Source: Pseudohongiella sp. (GTDB lineage: Bacteria; Pseudomonadota; Gammaproteobacteria; Pseudomonadales; Pseudohongiellaceae). Taken from it: DNA of 64,000 bases. Made by a program: the position numbers and the translations under genes. Positions 46,266-56,000 of this stretch are shown piece by piece. Position 1 is the first letter of the stretch. Every line of letters begins with the position of its first letter. The stretch is from contig NZ_DRFV01000003.1 of NCBI RefSeq assembly GCF_011050365.1, positions 170,257 through 234,256 on the forward strand. Direction: 5' to 3'. The notes under the pieces were generated by a model. The model made no database searches, was not told the origin of the DNA, and worked only from the letters and a program-made list of their open reading frames with translations.

Positions 46266-47112
46266 TGGACTCCATCACGATCGTGAAGCGCTCCTTGACG
46301 GTCTCCGTGCGCGCACTGACATTCTGGCGACGATAATGCGCCGACCAATCCTGACTCAGACGTTCGCGGACAGCCTGATACGGCATCAACTCGGGCTCAC
46401 CTTTGCGGCTGACCTGAGCAAAGTGGAAGCCGCGTGCTGATTCCACAGGGCCCAGCCACTGTCCTACAGGCGCTGCTTTCAACGTCTCATAAAACTCACC
46501 ACCGAAACTGCTGCGCAGAATACTTTCCGAGTAGCTGTTCAGGTTCTTGCCCAGCCAGAATGACTGTCCTTCAACGGATTCACCGGCCTGCAACTGTGCC
46601 AGGATAGCAGCAGCGTCTGCAGGCATTTCTTCGAAATAGACCTGGGAAAAGCTCAGCGTGGGCTCGGTATAGTACGAGTCCATATTTTCCATATAAAAGT
46701 CGAGCAGTTGTGCTTCGTCCACTGGCTCAGGTGATCCGGCCCACAACATTCGTACTTTCTCGATCAGGTGCGCGCGCATTTTGCCGTCGCTCAGGTGCAT
46801 GCGTTGCGCCAATGCTTCACGGAACAGTACTTCTTCATCAACCCACTGCGAAATCAGGGTCTGCGTTTCCTGCTCAGTGGGCTCACGGCCTTCGAGCCAG
46901 GCAAAGTTGTCCTGCAACATCGACACCGTCGCGTCATCGATGACAACAACATCGCCTCCGGCTGCTGCCATGCCCGATGTTTGCGCATCACTCGCGTCGC
47001 TGCCGCCAGCCCAGGCGTTGTAACCAAATATAACGACCGCCACCAGTACAAAAATCGACAACGGCTCCGTCAGGAAATTTTTCGCTCCCGATGACATCTT
47101 TTGCTCACTCAT
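46255..47112 (-). CDS. Membrane-anchored PpiC-type peptidyl-prolyl isomerase
   Basis: The 285-residue protein has one N-terminal membrane helix (LSIFVLVAVVIFGYNAWA) and a periplasmic part with a helical SurA/PrsA-like region (LISQWVDEEVLFREALAQRM) followed by a parvulin-like domain (LSFSQVYFEEMPADAAAILAQL, VGQWLGPVESARGFHFAQV). It should help fold exported proteins. It is coupled to the HupE-like gene, a pairing seen in other Gammaproteobacteria, and lies 65 bases after the ureohydrolase genes, so its clients may include them. Confidence 0.8.
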   Translation of the reverse strand: MSEQKMSSGAKNFLTEPLSIFVLVAVVIFGYNAWAGGSDASDAQTSGMAAAGGDVVVIDDATVSMLQDNFAWLEGREPTEQETQTLISQWVDEEVLFREALAQRMHLSDGKMRAHLIEKVRMLWAGSPEPVDEAQLLDFYMENMDSYYTEPTLSFSQVYFEEMPADAAAILAQLQAGESVEGQSFWLGKNLNSYSESILRSSFGGEFYETLKAAPVGQWLGPVESARGFHFAQVSRKGEPELMPYQAVRERLSQDWSAHYRRQNVSARTETVKERFTIVMESNGG

Positions 47113-47177
47113 ATTTCACCCCATTGATCATGATCCAGTGACCGGTTACCGCGATACAGCAGACAACGATCCGACCA

Positions 47178-48584
47178 TCAATTCTGGCCGTGATCGACTG
47201 TCAGAGGATCCAGATAGTTTTCATCATCCAGGCCCATTTTGCGCATGGCAACACCGCTCAGACAGGCATTCATCATGTAGTTGGCGTTCATGGCGCTGAC
47301 ATAACTCAGGTCCAGCATGGGCGCCAGATCCATGATTTCGAAACCCGCAATCTGTGTTTCCGCACAAAGTCTACGCAATAAAGGTGCCAGTTCCCGGACA
47401 GTCAGACCACCGGGTGCTGCACGACCTGCTGCAGTGAGCTGTGCCGGGTCGAGAACACTGACATCCAGAGAGATATAAACACGGTCAGTGGCAGACCTGG
47501 CTTCATCAATGACGCGCTCAGCCACCACGTCCCAGCCATGGCGCTCTACTTCCGCCATGGTGTGGTACTTGACACCCTGCTCACGCAACCACTGGAACGA
47601 CTGCGGTGTCGCTTGCGATCCGCGCAGACCGACCTGGATGACATTACTGCCGTCGACCACCGCCTCCGAGATCAGGCGATAAACCGCATCGCGGTCGGAC
47701 AAAAGGTGTGCACGCGTGGGTTCAGCGTTGTAATTCGCACCAAAATGAACCACGGTCAGCGGGTCGCCTGCATCAATATCGTGCACAGCCTTGACGGTTG
47801 GGTACATCAGCGAGTGATCGCCACCGACGACAAAGGGCACTGCACCGGTTTCAGAAATTTCCATGATGCGCTCATAGACATGCTGCACACCACGGTGCAC
47901 GCTCATGCGATCGACCGAGATGTCACCGTAGTCCACCACATTCAACACTGCCAACGGATCAACCATGGAATAGACATCGTGTGTGCCCAGCACATGCATC
48001 GAACGAACCGCCTCAGGTGCGTTACGTGCGTCACGCGACCCACTGCTCATGCTCTGCGGAATGCCTACGATGGCCACTTCCACGTCGCCGGCGATCAGGT
48101 CAGCCTGGTCAGCCGCGACCAGCGCACCGGCAAATGTCGGAATGCCACCCCACTGATGAATATAGCGATGCACACTGAAGGGGCCGGGCTCCCTCAGGTA
48201 TTCATTCAATATCTCTGGTGTTACGACCTTGAAGCTGTTAAATCTGCTCGCTTCCGGGTTCAGCGGGATCTCGGCCATGTCAACGCCGGGACGAAACGCC
48301 ATCGCTTCGACGGCCATCATCATGTCGCTGACAAACTGCTCGATCTGTTCCGGGGTGCGTCGATCCAGTTCCTGGTTCAGTTTCTCCCGGGTCGGGATCA
48401 CACGCAGTGGCTGAAAACCGCGCAGAAAGTCCAGCTGTGCCGCACTCAGGCCACTGAGCCTGGTCATGATCTGTGGCGGGATATCCGCTTCTGCCTGTTG
48501 CGCAAGGCTGCTAAGTGGCGCTGCCGCCAGCAGCGAACAAAGCGCAAATCCAGCAATCAGGTGACGTCGTTGCGTAGTCATCAT
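47178..48584 (-). CDS. Exported ureohydrolase-family pseudoenzyme B1
   Basis: The protein has a Sec signal peptide (cleavage near SSLAQ), an N-terminal extension of ~100 residues shared by all four neighbours, and an arginase/agmatinase fold. Of the six metal ligands, only the His in VVGGDHSLMYP (H257) and the first Asp of the last motif (SLDVSVLDP, ~D374) remain. The DAHxD motif reads GANYN (G282, N284, N286) and the last Asp is Ser (~376). It therefore cannot bind the binuclear metal centre in the normal way and is probably a structural or regulatory partner of the active subunit A1, whose gene overlaps it by four bases. B2 has the identical changes, which argues against random decay. Confidence 0.85.
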   Translation of the reverse strand: MMTTQRRHLIAGFALCSLLAAAPLSSLAQQAEADIPPQIMTRLSGLSAAQLDFLRGFQPLRVIPTREKLNQELDRRTPEQIEQFVSDMMMAVEAMAFRPGVDMAEIPLNPEASRFNSFKVVTPEILNEYLREPGPFSVHRYIHQWGGIPTFAGALVAADQADLIAGDVEVAIVGIPQSMSSGSRDARNAPEAVRSMHVLGTHDVYSMVDPLAVLNVVDYGDISVDRMSVHRGVQHVYERIMEISETGAVPFVVGGDHSLMYPTVKAVHDIDAGDPLTVVHFGANYNAEPTRAHLLSDRDAVYRLISEAVVDGSNVIQVGLRGSQATPQSFQWLREQGVKYHTMAEVERHGWDVVAERVIDEARSATDRVYISLDVSVLDPAQLTAAGRAAPGGLTVRELAPLLRRLCAETQIAGFEIMDLAPMLDLSYVSAMNANYMMNACLSGVAMRKMGLDDENYLDPLTVDHGQN

Positions 48585-50014
48585 TGTGGATTCTCCTCGT
48601 GATAATTGTCCTGGGCATGGTCAATGGTTACCGGATTCAGGTAGTCAATGTCATGACCCAATTTGCGCATGGCAACACCGACCAGACAGGCCTTGATGAT
48701 GGCAGCACTGTGCAAGGCGGTTGTGTAACCGGGGTCCAGCGCCGGTGCAATTTCAACAATGTCAAAACCAACCAGCTCCTGTTGGGCGCAAAGCTTGCGA
48801 ATAATCGGAATAGCTTCGCGTGGCGTCAGACCGCCCGAAACCGGTGTACCAGTACCAACAATGTAGGATGGATCCAGCACATCAACATCAAAAGAAATAT
48901 GCAACTTGCGACCATCGCGCTTGGCTTCGTCAAGAACACGTTCCATGACGTATTCCCATCCATAGCGCTCAACTTCAGCCATTGAATGGTATTTGAACCC
49001 TTGTTCACGCATCCAGCGATAACCGCTTTCGCTGGGCCCTCCGGAGCGCAAACCGACCTGAATATAGTCACTGCCGGTAATGTGATTGTCACGCATCAGG
49101 CGGTAAATCGGTTGGCCGTGCGAAATGTGGTGCGGGCTGTCGCCCATACCCACGTCATGGTGAGCATCAAAGTGGATGACACTGACATTGCCTTTGCCGT
49201 AAACGTCTACCAGTGCTGCGACATTCGGGTATTCCAGTGAATGATCCCCGCCGACAATCAGGGGAATGGCGCCGGTCTCGGCAATCTCCCTGACCACCTC
49301 TCGCACATGTTGCATACTGCGCTCGGTGCTGTCGTTGTCGATGGCTATATCGCCATAGTCAACAATATTAAGCTCACTACTGGGTCTGATCTGAGTGTAC
49401 TGATCGTTGCCGGCCATGCCCCCGGTAGTGCGCATAACCAGCGGCCCGTAGCCAGCATCACGCCAACCGGACCCCATGTTCAGTGGCGCACCCACAATCG
49501 CCACATTGACATCACCGGCGATCAAATCTTCCGGCGTCAGCGCCACCGGCGCCCCGGCGAAGGTGGGAATGCCTCGTGGCAGACTGACAGGACCCGGTTC
49601 ACGCTCGGGATCAAAACTGCGTGGTCGCCGTACTGTCCAGGCATTAAAATCCGGCGACTCAGTGTTCAGGGGTAACCATGCCATATCACGACCCTGCTCA
49701 AAACCGGTCTGATCTTCAACCCACATCATGGCATCGACGTACGCCACAACCTGCTCGGCCGAACGTTTCTCCAGCGCTTCAATAAGATCCTCTGTGGTGG
49801 AGGCGTAACGCCTTGTTTTACTGCTGTCTTTCAAATAGGCAAGTTGCTCCTCGTTCAGCCCGGCCAGCTTCGCATCCAGCGATGCGGGAAACTCGACGGG
49901 AGCATCCTCTTCTTCACTTTCAGTGTCCTGAGCCAGCACGACTGACGTATAGCTGCCAAATCCTACAGCCATCGCCAGCCATAGCGCCTTGAGTGTTGCT
50001 GAATTATTTTTCAT
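48581..50014 (-). CDS. Exported ureohydrolase-family enzyme A1 (metal site intact)
   Basis: This is a binuclear metallohydrolase of the arginase/agmatinase superfamily, which releases urea from guanidino compounds. All six ligands are present: IVGGDHSLEYP (H258), HFDAHHDVG (D283, H285, D287) and SFDVDVLDPSY (~D376, D378); the late DIVEIAP also keeps its acid. A Sec signal peptide (MKNNSAT..., cleavage near VVLAQ) places it in the periplasm, unlike ordinary agmatinases. ATG 50014 is chosen over 50062 because the signal peptide starts there and a GGAA lies upstream. Family, metal (Mn or Ni) and substrate cannot be fixed from sequence. It is 48-bp-scale close to B2 upstream and overlaps B1 downstream. 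Confidence 0.87.
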   Translation of the reverse strand: MKNNSATLKALWLAMAVGFGSYTSVVLAQDTESEEEDAPVEFPASLDAKLAGLNEEQLAYLKDSSKTRRYASTTEDLIEALEKRSAEQVVAYVDAMMWVEDQTGFEQGRDMAWLPLNTESPDFNAWTVRRPRSFDPEREPGPVSLPRGIPTFAGAPVALTPEDLIAGDVNVAIVGAPLNMGSGWRDAGYGPLVMRTTGGMAGNDQYTQIRPSSELNIVDYGDIAIDNDSTERSMQHVREVVREIAETGAIPLIVGGDHSLEYPNVAALVDVYGKGNVSVIHFDAHHDVGMGDSPHHISHGQPIYRLMRDNHITGSDYIQVGLRSGGPSESGYRWMREQGFKYHSMAEVERYGWEYVMERVLDEAKRDGRKLHISFDVDVLDPSYIVGTGTPVSGGLTPREAIPIIRKLCAQQELVGFDIVEIAPALDPGYTTALHSAAIIKACLVGVAMRKLGHDIDYLNPVTIDHAQDNYHEENPQ

Positions 50015-50048
50015 ACCGGATTCCTGTTGCCGCGTCATAAAGCGGCTA

Positions 50049-51446
50049 TCAATTCTGACCATGATCCACTGTTGTGGGGTCCAGGTAATTTTCCTCGGTG
50101 ATACCCTGCTTGCGCATGGCGATTCCCGTCAGGCACGCGTTCAGCATGTAGTTGGCGTTCATGGCGCTGACGTAACTCAGATCCAGCATGGGTGCAAAGT
50201 CCATCAGCTCCAGTCCGGCAACTTCGTTCTCGGCACACAGACGTCGCAGCAACGGTGTCACTTCACGGATAGTCAGACCACCGGGAACGGCTCTGCCGGC
50301 AGCGACCATCTCGGTCGGGTCCAGCACACTGACATCCAGCGAGAGATAAAGCGGGTTGCCAGCGTCGCTGGCCTCTTCAACAATCTGCTCCATCACTTCC
50401 TGCCAGCCATTGGCTTCAACAGATGCCATTGTGTGATACCTGACATCGTTGTCGCGCAACCATTCAAAGGACTCTCTGGTCGCCTGAGACCCTCGCAGCC
50501 CCACCTGGATCAGGTCGCTGCCATCAATCACACCTTCCGACACCAGGCGGTAAACAGCATCACGATCAGAAATGGTGTGAGCCCGCGTTCGTTCCGCGTT
50601 GTAATTGGCACCAAAATGCACCACAGTCAGACTCTGATCCGGGTCAGCCGCCTGCACCGCTTTCACATTGGGATACATCAGCGAGTGATCACCACCAACC
50701 AGAAATGGAACAGCCCCGGTATTGGCCATCTGCAGCACCATGTCGTAAACATGGTCAAGACCGCGCTCCAGGCTCATCCTGTCTACCGCGATGTCACCGT
50801 AGTCAACAATATTGAGCACAGCACCCGGATCCACCATGGCGTAAACGTCCAGATTGCCGGTGACATGCATGGCACGCAGGACATTTGGCGCATTACGTCC
50901 GTCACGGCTGCCACTGCTCATGCTCTGCGGGATACCGGCGATTGCAACTTCCACGTTACCGGCAATCAGATCTTCGGGAGTCACCGCTACCGGTGCCCCG
51001 GCAAATGTAGGGATACCCGCCCACTGGTTGATATACCGATGCACATTCACCGGACCGGGATCACGCAAACGCTCCTTGAGGATTTCCGGCTGCACCACCT
51101 TAAAACCGTTAAAGCGGCTGGCTTCCGGATTCAACGGAATATTCGCCATATCGATACCAGGCCGGAAGGCATGCGCCTCAACGGCTTCAATCATATCGCT
51201 GACATACTGTTCGACCTGTTCGGGCGTTCGCCGCTCAAGATCCTGATACAGTTTTTCTCGCGACGGAATAACGCGTAGTGGCTGATCTGTACCCAGAAAT
51301 GCTATCTGGTCGTCTGTCAGCAGTTCCAGCTTGGCCCTGACCTCGGACGGGATTCGGGCCTGGGCAGACAGTGTCGAGGAGTGAGCAGCGACGAACATGC
51401 TCAAGGCCAGCGCCGACACCAGATGACGGTTTGTCCTGATTGTCAT
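50049..51446 (-). CDS. Exported ureohydrolase-family pseudoenzyme B2
   Basis: This is the second copy of the ligand-less type. It has a signal peptide ending near TLSAQ, the shared N-terminal extension, and VGGDHSLMYP (H254), but HFGANYNAE instead of HFDAHxD (G279, N281, N283) and SLDVSVLDP (D371, S373). Thus four of six metal ligands are replaced exactly as in B1. The rest of the fold is well kept (QVGLRGSQATRESFEWLR, NYMLNACLTGIAMRK). Its ATG overlaps the stop of the active A2 gene by four bases, which is the arrangement expected for subunits of one complex. Confidence 0.85.
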   Translation of the reverse strand: MTIRTNRHLVSALALSMFVAAHSSTLSAQARIPSEVRAKLELLTDDQIAFLGTDQPLRVIPSREKLYQDLERRTPEQVEQYVSDMIEAVEAHAFRPGIDMANIPLNPEASRFNGFKVVQPEILKERLRDPGPVNVHRYINQWAGIPTFAGAPVAVTPEDLIAGNVEVAIAGIPQSMSSGSRDGRNAPNVLRAMHVTGNLDVYAMVDPGAVLNIVDYGDIAVDRMSLERGLDHVYDMVLQMANTGAVPFLVGGDHSLMYPNVKAVQAADPDQSLTVVHFGANYNAERTRAHTISDRDAVYRLVSEGVIDGSDLIQVGLRGSQATRESFEWLRDNDVRYHTMASVEANGWQEVMEQIVEEASDAGNPLYLSLDVSVLDPTEMVAAGRAVPGGLTIREVTPLLRRLCAENEVAGLELMDFAPMLDLSYVSAMNANYMLNACLTGIAMRKQGITEENYLDPTTVDHGQN

Positions 51447-52885
51447 AGTGGATTCTCCTCGTGGTAGTTGTCCTGAGCGTGATCAATGGTCACCGGGTTC
51501 AGGTAATCCGGGTCATGTCCCAGTTTGCGCATGGAGATACCAATCAGGCAGGCCTGCACAATCGCAGCACTGTGCAGGTTGGTCACGTAAGTTGGATCTA
51601 TTTCCGGCGCGATCTCGACAATATCGAACCCAACCACTTCCTGCTGCGCGCACAGCTTGCGAATAATGGGAATGGCTTCGCGTGGCGTCAAACCGCCGGA
51701 AACCGGTGTGCCCGTGCCTGCAATGTAGGACGGATCCAGTACATCGACATCAAACGAGATATGCAACTTGCGGCCATCTGCCTTGGCTTCGCTGAGAATA
51801 CGTTCCAGAACGTAGTCCCAGCCATAACGCTCAACTTCCGCCATCGAATGATATTTGAATCCCTGTTCACGCATCCATTTATAACCACTTTCACTGGGGC
51901 TGCCTGAGCGAAGACCTACCTGGATATAGTCACCGCCTTTGATATGGCCGTCTGCCAGCAGCCGGTAAATGGGCTGCCCGTGATCAATAAAGTGAGCACG
52001 GTCACGGCCGACATCGTAATGCGCATCAAAATGGATGACACTGAGATTGTCTTCCCCATATACATCGACCAGCGCCGCTACGTTGGGATACTCCAGCGAA
52101 TGGTCGCCACCGACGATGAACGGCACCGCACCGGTCTCGGCAATCTCGCGCACCACCTCGCGCACGTGCTGCATGCTGCGCTCGGTGCTGTCCTGGTCAA
52201 TCGCGATATCACCATAATCCACGATATTGAGTTCGCGGCTGGGGCTGATCTGGGTGTACTGGTCATTGCCACCAACGCGGCCTATCAGACGCAATGCCAA
52301 TGGACCGTGCTGGGCGCCGCGCCAGCCTGACCCCATGTTCAGTGGTGCACCAACAATGGCTACATCAACCTCGCCTGCCACCAGGTCTTCCGGCGTCAGG
52401 GCAATGGGTGCACCAGCAAAGGTGGGGATACCGCTGCGACCGCCATAGCGTGACAGATCGATAGGACCCGGTTCGCGATCCGGGTCGAAACTGCGCGGAC
52501 GGCGGACCGCATAGGCATTAAAATCGGGGCTATCGGTGTTCAGAGGGATATGGTCCAGGTCTTCACCTTCCTGGAATTCCTGCTCTTGTGTCACCCATAT
52601 CATGGCGTCAACATAAGCGCGCACCTGAGCTGCAGTTCGCTTCTCCAGCGCCTCAATCAATAATTCGGGAGTACTGGCAAACCGGCGCGTGGGCCCGGTG
52701 CGCAGGAACTCCATTTCTTCTTCAGTGAGCGTGGACAATTTTTCATCCAGCGAGCTCGGGAATTCAATAGGTTCGCGTTCTTCTTCCTCATCGTCCTGTG
52801 CGACAAGCGGCATGGACAGCGTACAAAAAAGCAGCGCCAGCGCTGCCAGAGTTAAACGAGATTTGCATATCTCTTTTGTTTTCAT
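51443..52885 (-). CDS. Exported ureohydrolase-family enzyme A2 (metal site intact)
   Basis: This is the first gene of the four-gene block. A signal peptide (ending near SMPLVAQ) is followed by an acidic stretch and the shared N-terminal extension. The metal ligands are complete: IVGGDHSLEYP (H262), HFDAHYDVG (D287, H289, D291) and SFDVDVLDPSY (D379, D381). By eye it is very similar to A1 over the whole length (for example SELNIVDYGDIAID-like, STERSMQHVREVVREIAETGA). It should be an active periplasmic ureohydrolase; the substrate is unknown. A strong hairpin separates it from the TonB receptor gene upstream, while A2 and B2 overlap. Confidence 0.87.
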   Translation of the reverse strand: MKTKEICKSRLTLAALALLFCTLSMPLVAQDDEEEEREPIEFPSSLDEKLSTLTEEEMEFLRTGPTRRFASTPELLIEALEKRTAAQVRAYVDAMIWVTQEQEFQEGEDLDHIPLNTDSPDFNAYAVRRPRSFDPDREPGPIDLSRYGGRSGIPTFAGAPIALTPEDLVAGEVDVAIVGAPLNMGSGWRGAQHGPLALRLIGRVGGNDQYTQISPSRELNIVDYGDIAIDQDSTERSMQHVREVVREIAETGAVPFIVGGDHSLEYPNVAALVDVYGEDNLSVIHFDAHYDVGRDRAHFIDHGQPIYRLLADGHIKGGDYIQVGLRSGSPSESGYKWMREQGFKYHSMAEVERYGWDYVLERILSEAKADGRKLHISFDVDVLDPSYIAGTGTPVSGGLTPREAIPIIRKLCAQQEVVGFDIVEIAPEIDPTYVTNLHSAAIVQACLIGISMRKLGHDPDYLNPVTIDHAQDNYHEENPL

Positions 52886-52929
52886 GCTGGATCCTTTGAT
52901 TTACTGACTCATCGGCAGGAGGTGACGAA

Positions 52930-52975
52930 GCCTTGTCCACCATCCCCCAGGAACGCAGGGGATAGTGGACAAGGC
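52930..52975 (-). promoter_or_regulatory. Strong intercistronic hairpin between TonB receptor 2 and ureohydrolase A2
   Basis: Two 18-base arms (52930-52947 and 52958-52975) pair at 17 positions, and the single mismatch becomes a G-U pair in minus-strand RNA; the loop is ten bases. No T-run follows, so complete termination is unlikely. It may protect the receptor mRNA or lower expression of the downstream enzymes. Confidence 0.65.
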
Positions 52976-53016
52976 AGCGGCACATACTACTTATCTATCG
53001 AAGTTGCAGTGTTGCA

Positions 53017-56000
53017 TCACAACGCGACGTTGATACCCAGGTAGTAGGCACGGCCTACCGGGCTCACCGGGTAGCTACGTTGTGTAGCGTAAGGCTCTTC
53101 GTCGGTCACGTTGCTGACGCCGCCATAAACCCGGACCGTAGAACTGTAGTCCCAGTTGGCTGACAGGTTGTGCGAGAAGAACTCATCCGAGAAGATGCCG
53201 GGGCCATAGTTCTGCACAGCAGTCTCAATCGGACCTGTAAGTGCCATTTCGCTCAGGTACTGTGACCGCAATGACACACTGAAAGGACCGGTGGCAACAC
53301 TGAAGTTCAACTGACCCGCCCACTCCGGGCGATTCATTTCCATCAGGTCGTCATCAACAACTGCTTCTTCACCGGGATTGGAAGGCTCGATGAACTCCAG
53401 TTCCAGTTGCTTGGTTACCGCACCGCCTAATCCGAACTGGTAGTCACCCAATGCGAACTGGTAGTTGACGTTCAGATCGACACCAGTCGCTTTGGCTTCA
53501 CCAAAGTTCAGCTGCACCTGACGCAGGAAGGTAAAGCCGCCTGACTGCGCCGAGCTGGGCTCGCGGTTACGGTCCAGCAGTTCACAGAACGGGTTGTCCA
53601 GTGACGGCGAGTCGTAACAGCTGGTTGCGATGTTCTGCGACGAAATCTCGGAAATCGCATCTTCGATCACGATATCCCAGTAATCCAGGCTGACGGTCAG
53701 GCCTTCAACAAAACGTGGCTGAATCACCACACCTAAAGTCTTGGTGATCGCTTCTTCCGGCTGGAGGTCAGGGTTACCACCGATGACCCCCGGGAAACCG
53801 GCTGACAACGGATCCACAAAGATGTAGTTGCCGCTGGCGTCAAATATGTTCTCGTTCAGCACACCTTTGGCCTGCAGGTCGGCAACACAGTTGTTCTGAC
53901 GCAGTGTCGGGTCTGGCGCGCTGCTCAACTGGGACACATCACAAGGATCGTTGGGACGGAAGTTTTGACCCTGCTCAGGCGAAAACAGCTCAAACAGGTT
54001 TGGCACCCGAACGGCTTTGCTGTAGTTGGCACGGAAGCGTACGTCCTGAACCGGCGCCCACAGGCCACCAACCTTAAAGGTGTCACTTTCACCAAAGGTT
54101 GAATAGTCGGCCCGACGGAAAGCACCGTCAAGCGTCAGGGTTTCGATTAATGGCAGGTTGCTGAGCAATGGAATTTCAAACTCACCAAAGATATCCCACA
54201 CGTCGTAGCTGGCACTGGTACTCAAGGCGCGGTTGCCAGGCGATCCGCCCAGACTCTGCGCATTGCTCACGTCACCGATCCAGTCGCCGGCTTCAAACGC
54301 CACACCATTGGCGGTGACACCACTGACAGGAAGTATGCCCTGATCGTAGTTGTCATATTCCTGCGCACTTGTCTCTTCCCGCCACTCGCCACCAAACGCG
54401 AAGGAGACCGGGCCTGCCGGCAAGGTAAAGAACTCGCTGCTGTTGCCACTGACAAAACCACTGACCACAGACTGCTCAATTTCTTCCTTCACGGTACGGG
54501 TATAGGTAAAGAAGTCGATGGATTCCTGGCTGATTGAGCCCTTGCCGCCAAACAGGTTGGCTGGCTGACACTGGCCGTCGCCGGCCTGGAAACTAAAGAA
54601 TGACGACAGCGCACCGCCGCCCAGATAGGACGGGAAGTTGAACGGCGTGGTTCTTGGGTAGGCCGTGGCGCTGAGATCGGAACGACATACTGGCTGCCCC
54701 GTAGCCGGATCTGTTGTTACGTCAATCGCCGCAAAGAAGCGATCGGTAATCGGCGTGAACGGTGATTTGTAATGACGGTTGAACTTACCGTAGTTAGCCG
54801 CCACTTCGTAGTCCAGACCCCACTGGTCAAGACTGCCGCGCAGACCGCCGACAAGACGATAGGTTGTGCGTCGGTTGATAGATTCATTGTCACCCCAGTC
54901 ATCCGAGTCGCGGGAGATATACAGACCACCCGGACCTACAAAACCAACACCGGGGTTATTGGCAAACGGAGCCAACTGAGCCGGCAGGAAGGGGTTATCT
55001 GGCGCACCATACAGCAGGTCAGTCGCCTGGTTGCCACCACCGCCAAACACAACTTCGTGATACACGTACTTGGTTTCGGCAAACAGCTCCATGGTCGGCG
55101 ATATCTCGTAACGACCATTCAGGTTGATGGAGTATTTATCATCTTGCGGAATCACAAACGGCCTGTTGGGTGCAATGTAGCTCTGAGCGGCACCGAACTG
55201 GTTGAAGTTACCCGTGACCAGGCCATCTTCGTATGAAACCAGTTCACCGGCTTCGTTAATCACCCAGCAACCGCCTGCAGCACCGAATGACGCTGCGCCA
55301 TCCAGACTTGAGTTGTAGCCGGTAAAACTGTCCAGACAGTCTGAGGTACCATTGCCGTTGAGGTCAGGTTCCTGACCGAGCGGAATTGAGGTACCAAAGT
55401 CACCCAGTGCCACCACACCGTAAGGCGACGTAATGTTAAACGTTCTGCCCGGCAGGAAGGCGCGTGGGCTTGCAGAAGAAGGACGATCAAACAGCGCCTG
55501 TTCAGCAGCGGTCAGCGTGGGTGCCGAACCAAACTCATTCAGGTAGTTGCTGGCAAACGCTTCAGCAGTCGGGATACGCAGGCCATAGGGGAACAGGCCG
55601 GTGTTGTTAAAATTATAGTATTGCGCCAGGTTAGGCGTATTGGAAGCATTGATATCTCCCTGCTGAAAACGCAACGCCGGGTTTACATCGCCGGTAGCAC
55701 GGCCATCATTGGCCAGGAAATCCCGATCCCCGGCGCGCAGGCCGTCACTGGAATCATGCTGCAAGGATATCGTGAAGTTACCACGATTATCATCGAAGTT
55801 CTGCCCGATCAGGGCACGCAAGCTAAGGGTATTGGCATCACCCTCACCGGATATACCGGTACGGAAATCGATGTCCACGCCTTCGTAATCGTTGCGCAAC
55901 ACAAAGTTAACAACACCGGTTACGGCATCGGCACCGTAAACTGCCGATGCACCACCGGTGAGCACTTCAACACGTTCAATCAATGCTGACGGGATGGTGG

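Larger units (their letters stand above)
47178..52885 (-). repeat. Tandem duplication of an A-B ureohydrolase gene pair
   Basis: The block consists of two head-to-tail copies of the same two-gene unit: A2-B2 (52885-50049) and A1-B1 (50014-47178). The A copies resemble each other much more than either resembles B, and the reverse, so an ancestral A-B pair was duplicated as a unit. Near-identical DNA is visible at the gene ends, for example the 3' ends of the A genes near 48590 and 51450. Confidence 0.85.

Noticed and set aside
47178..48584. B1/B2 as ordinary arginases or agmatinases
   Set aside because: Four of six metal ligands are replaced (GANYN and Ser), so naming them active enzymes would be wrong.
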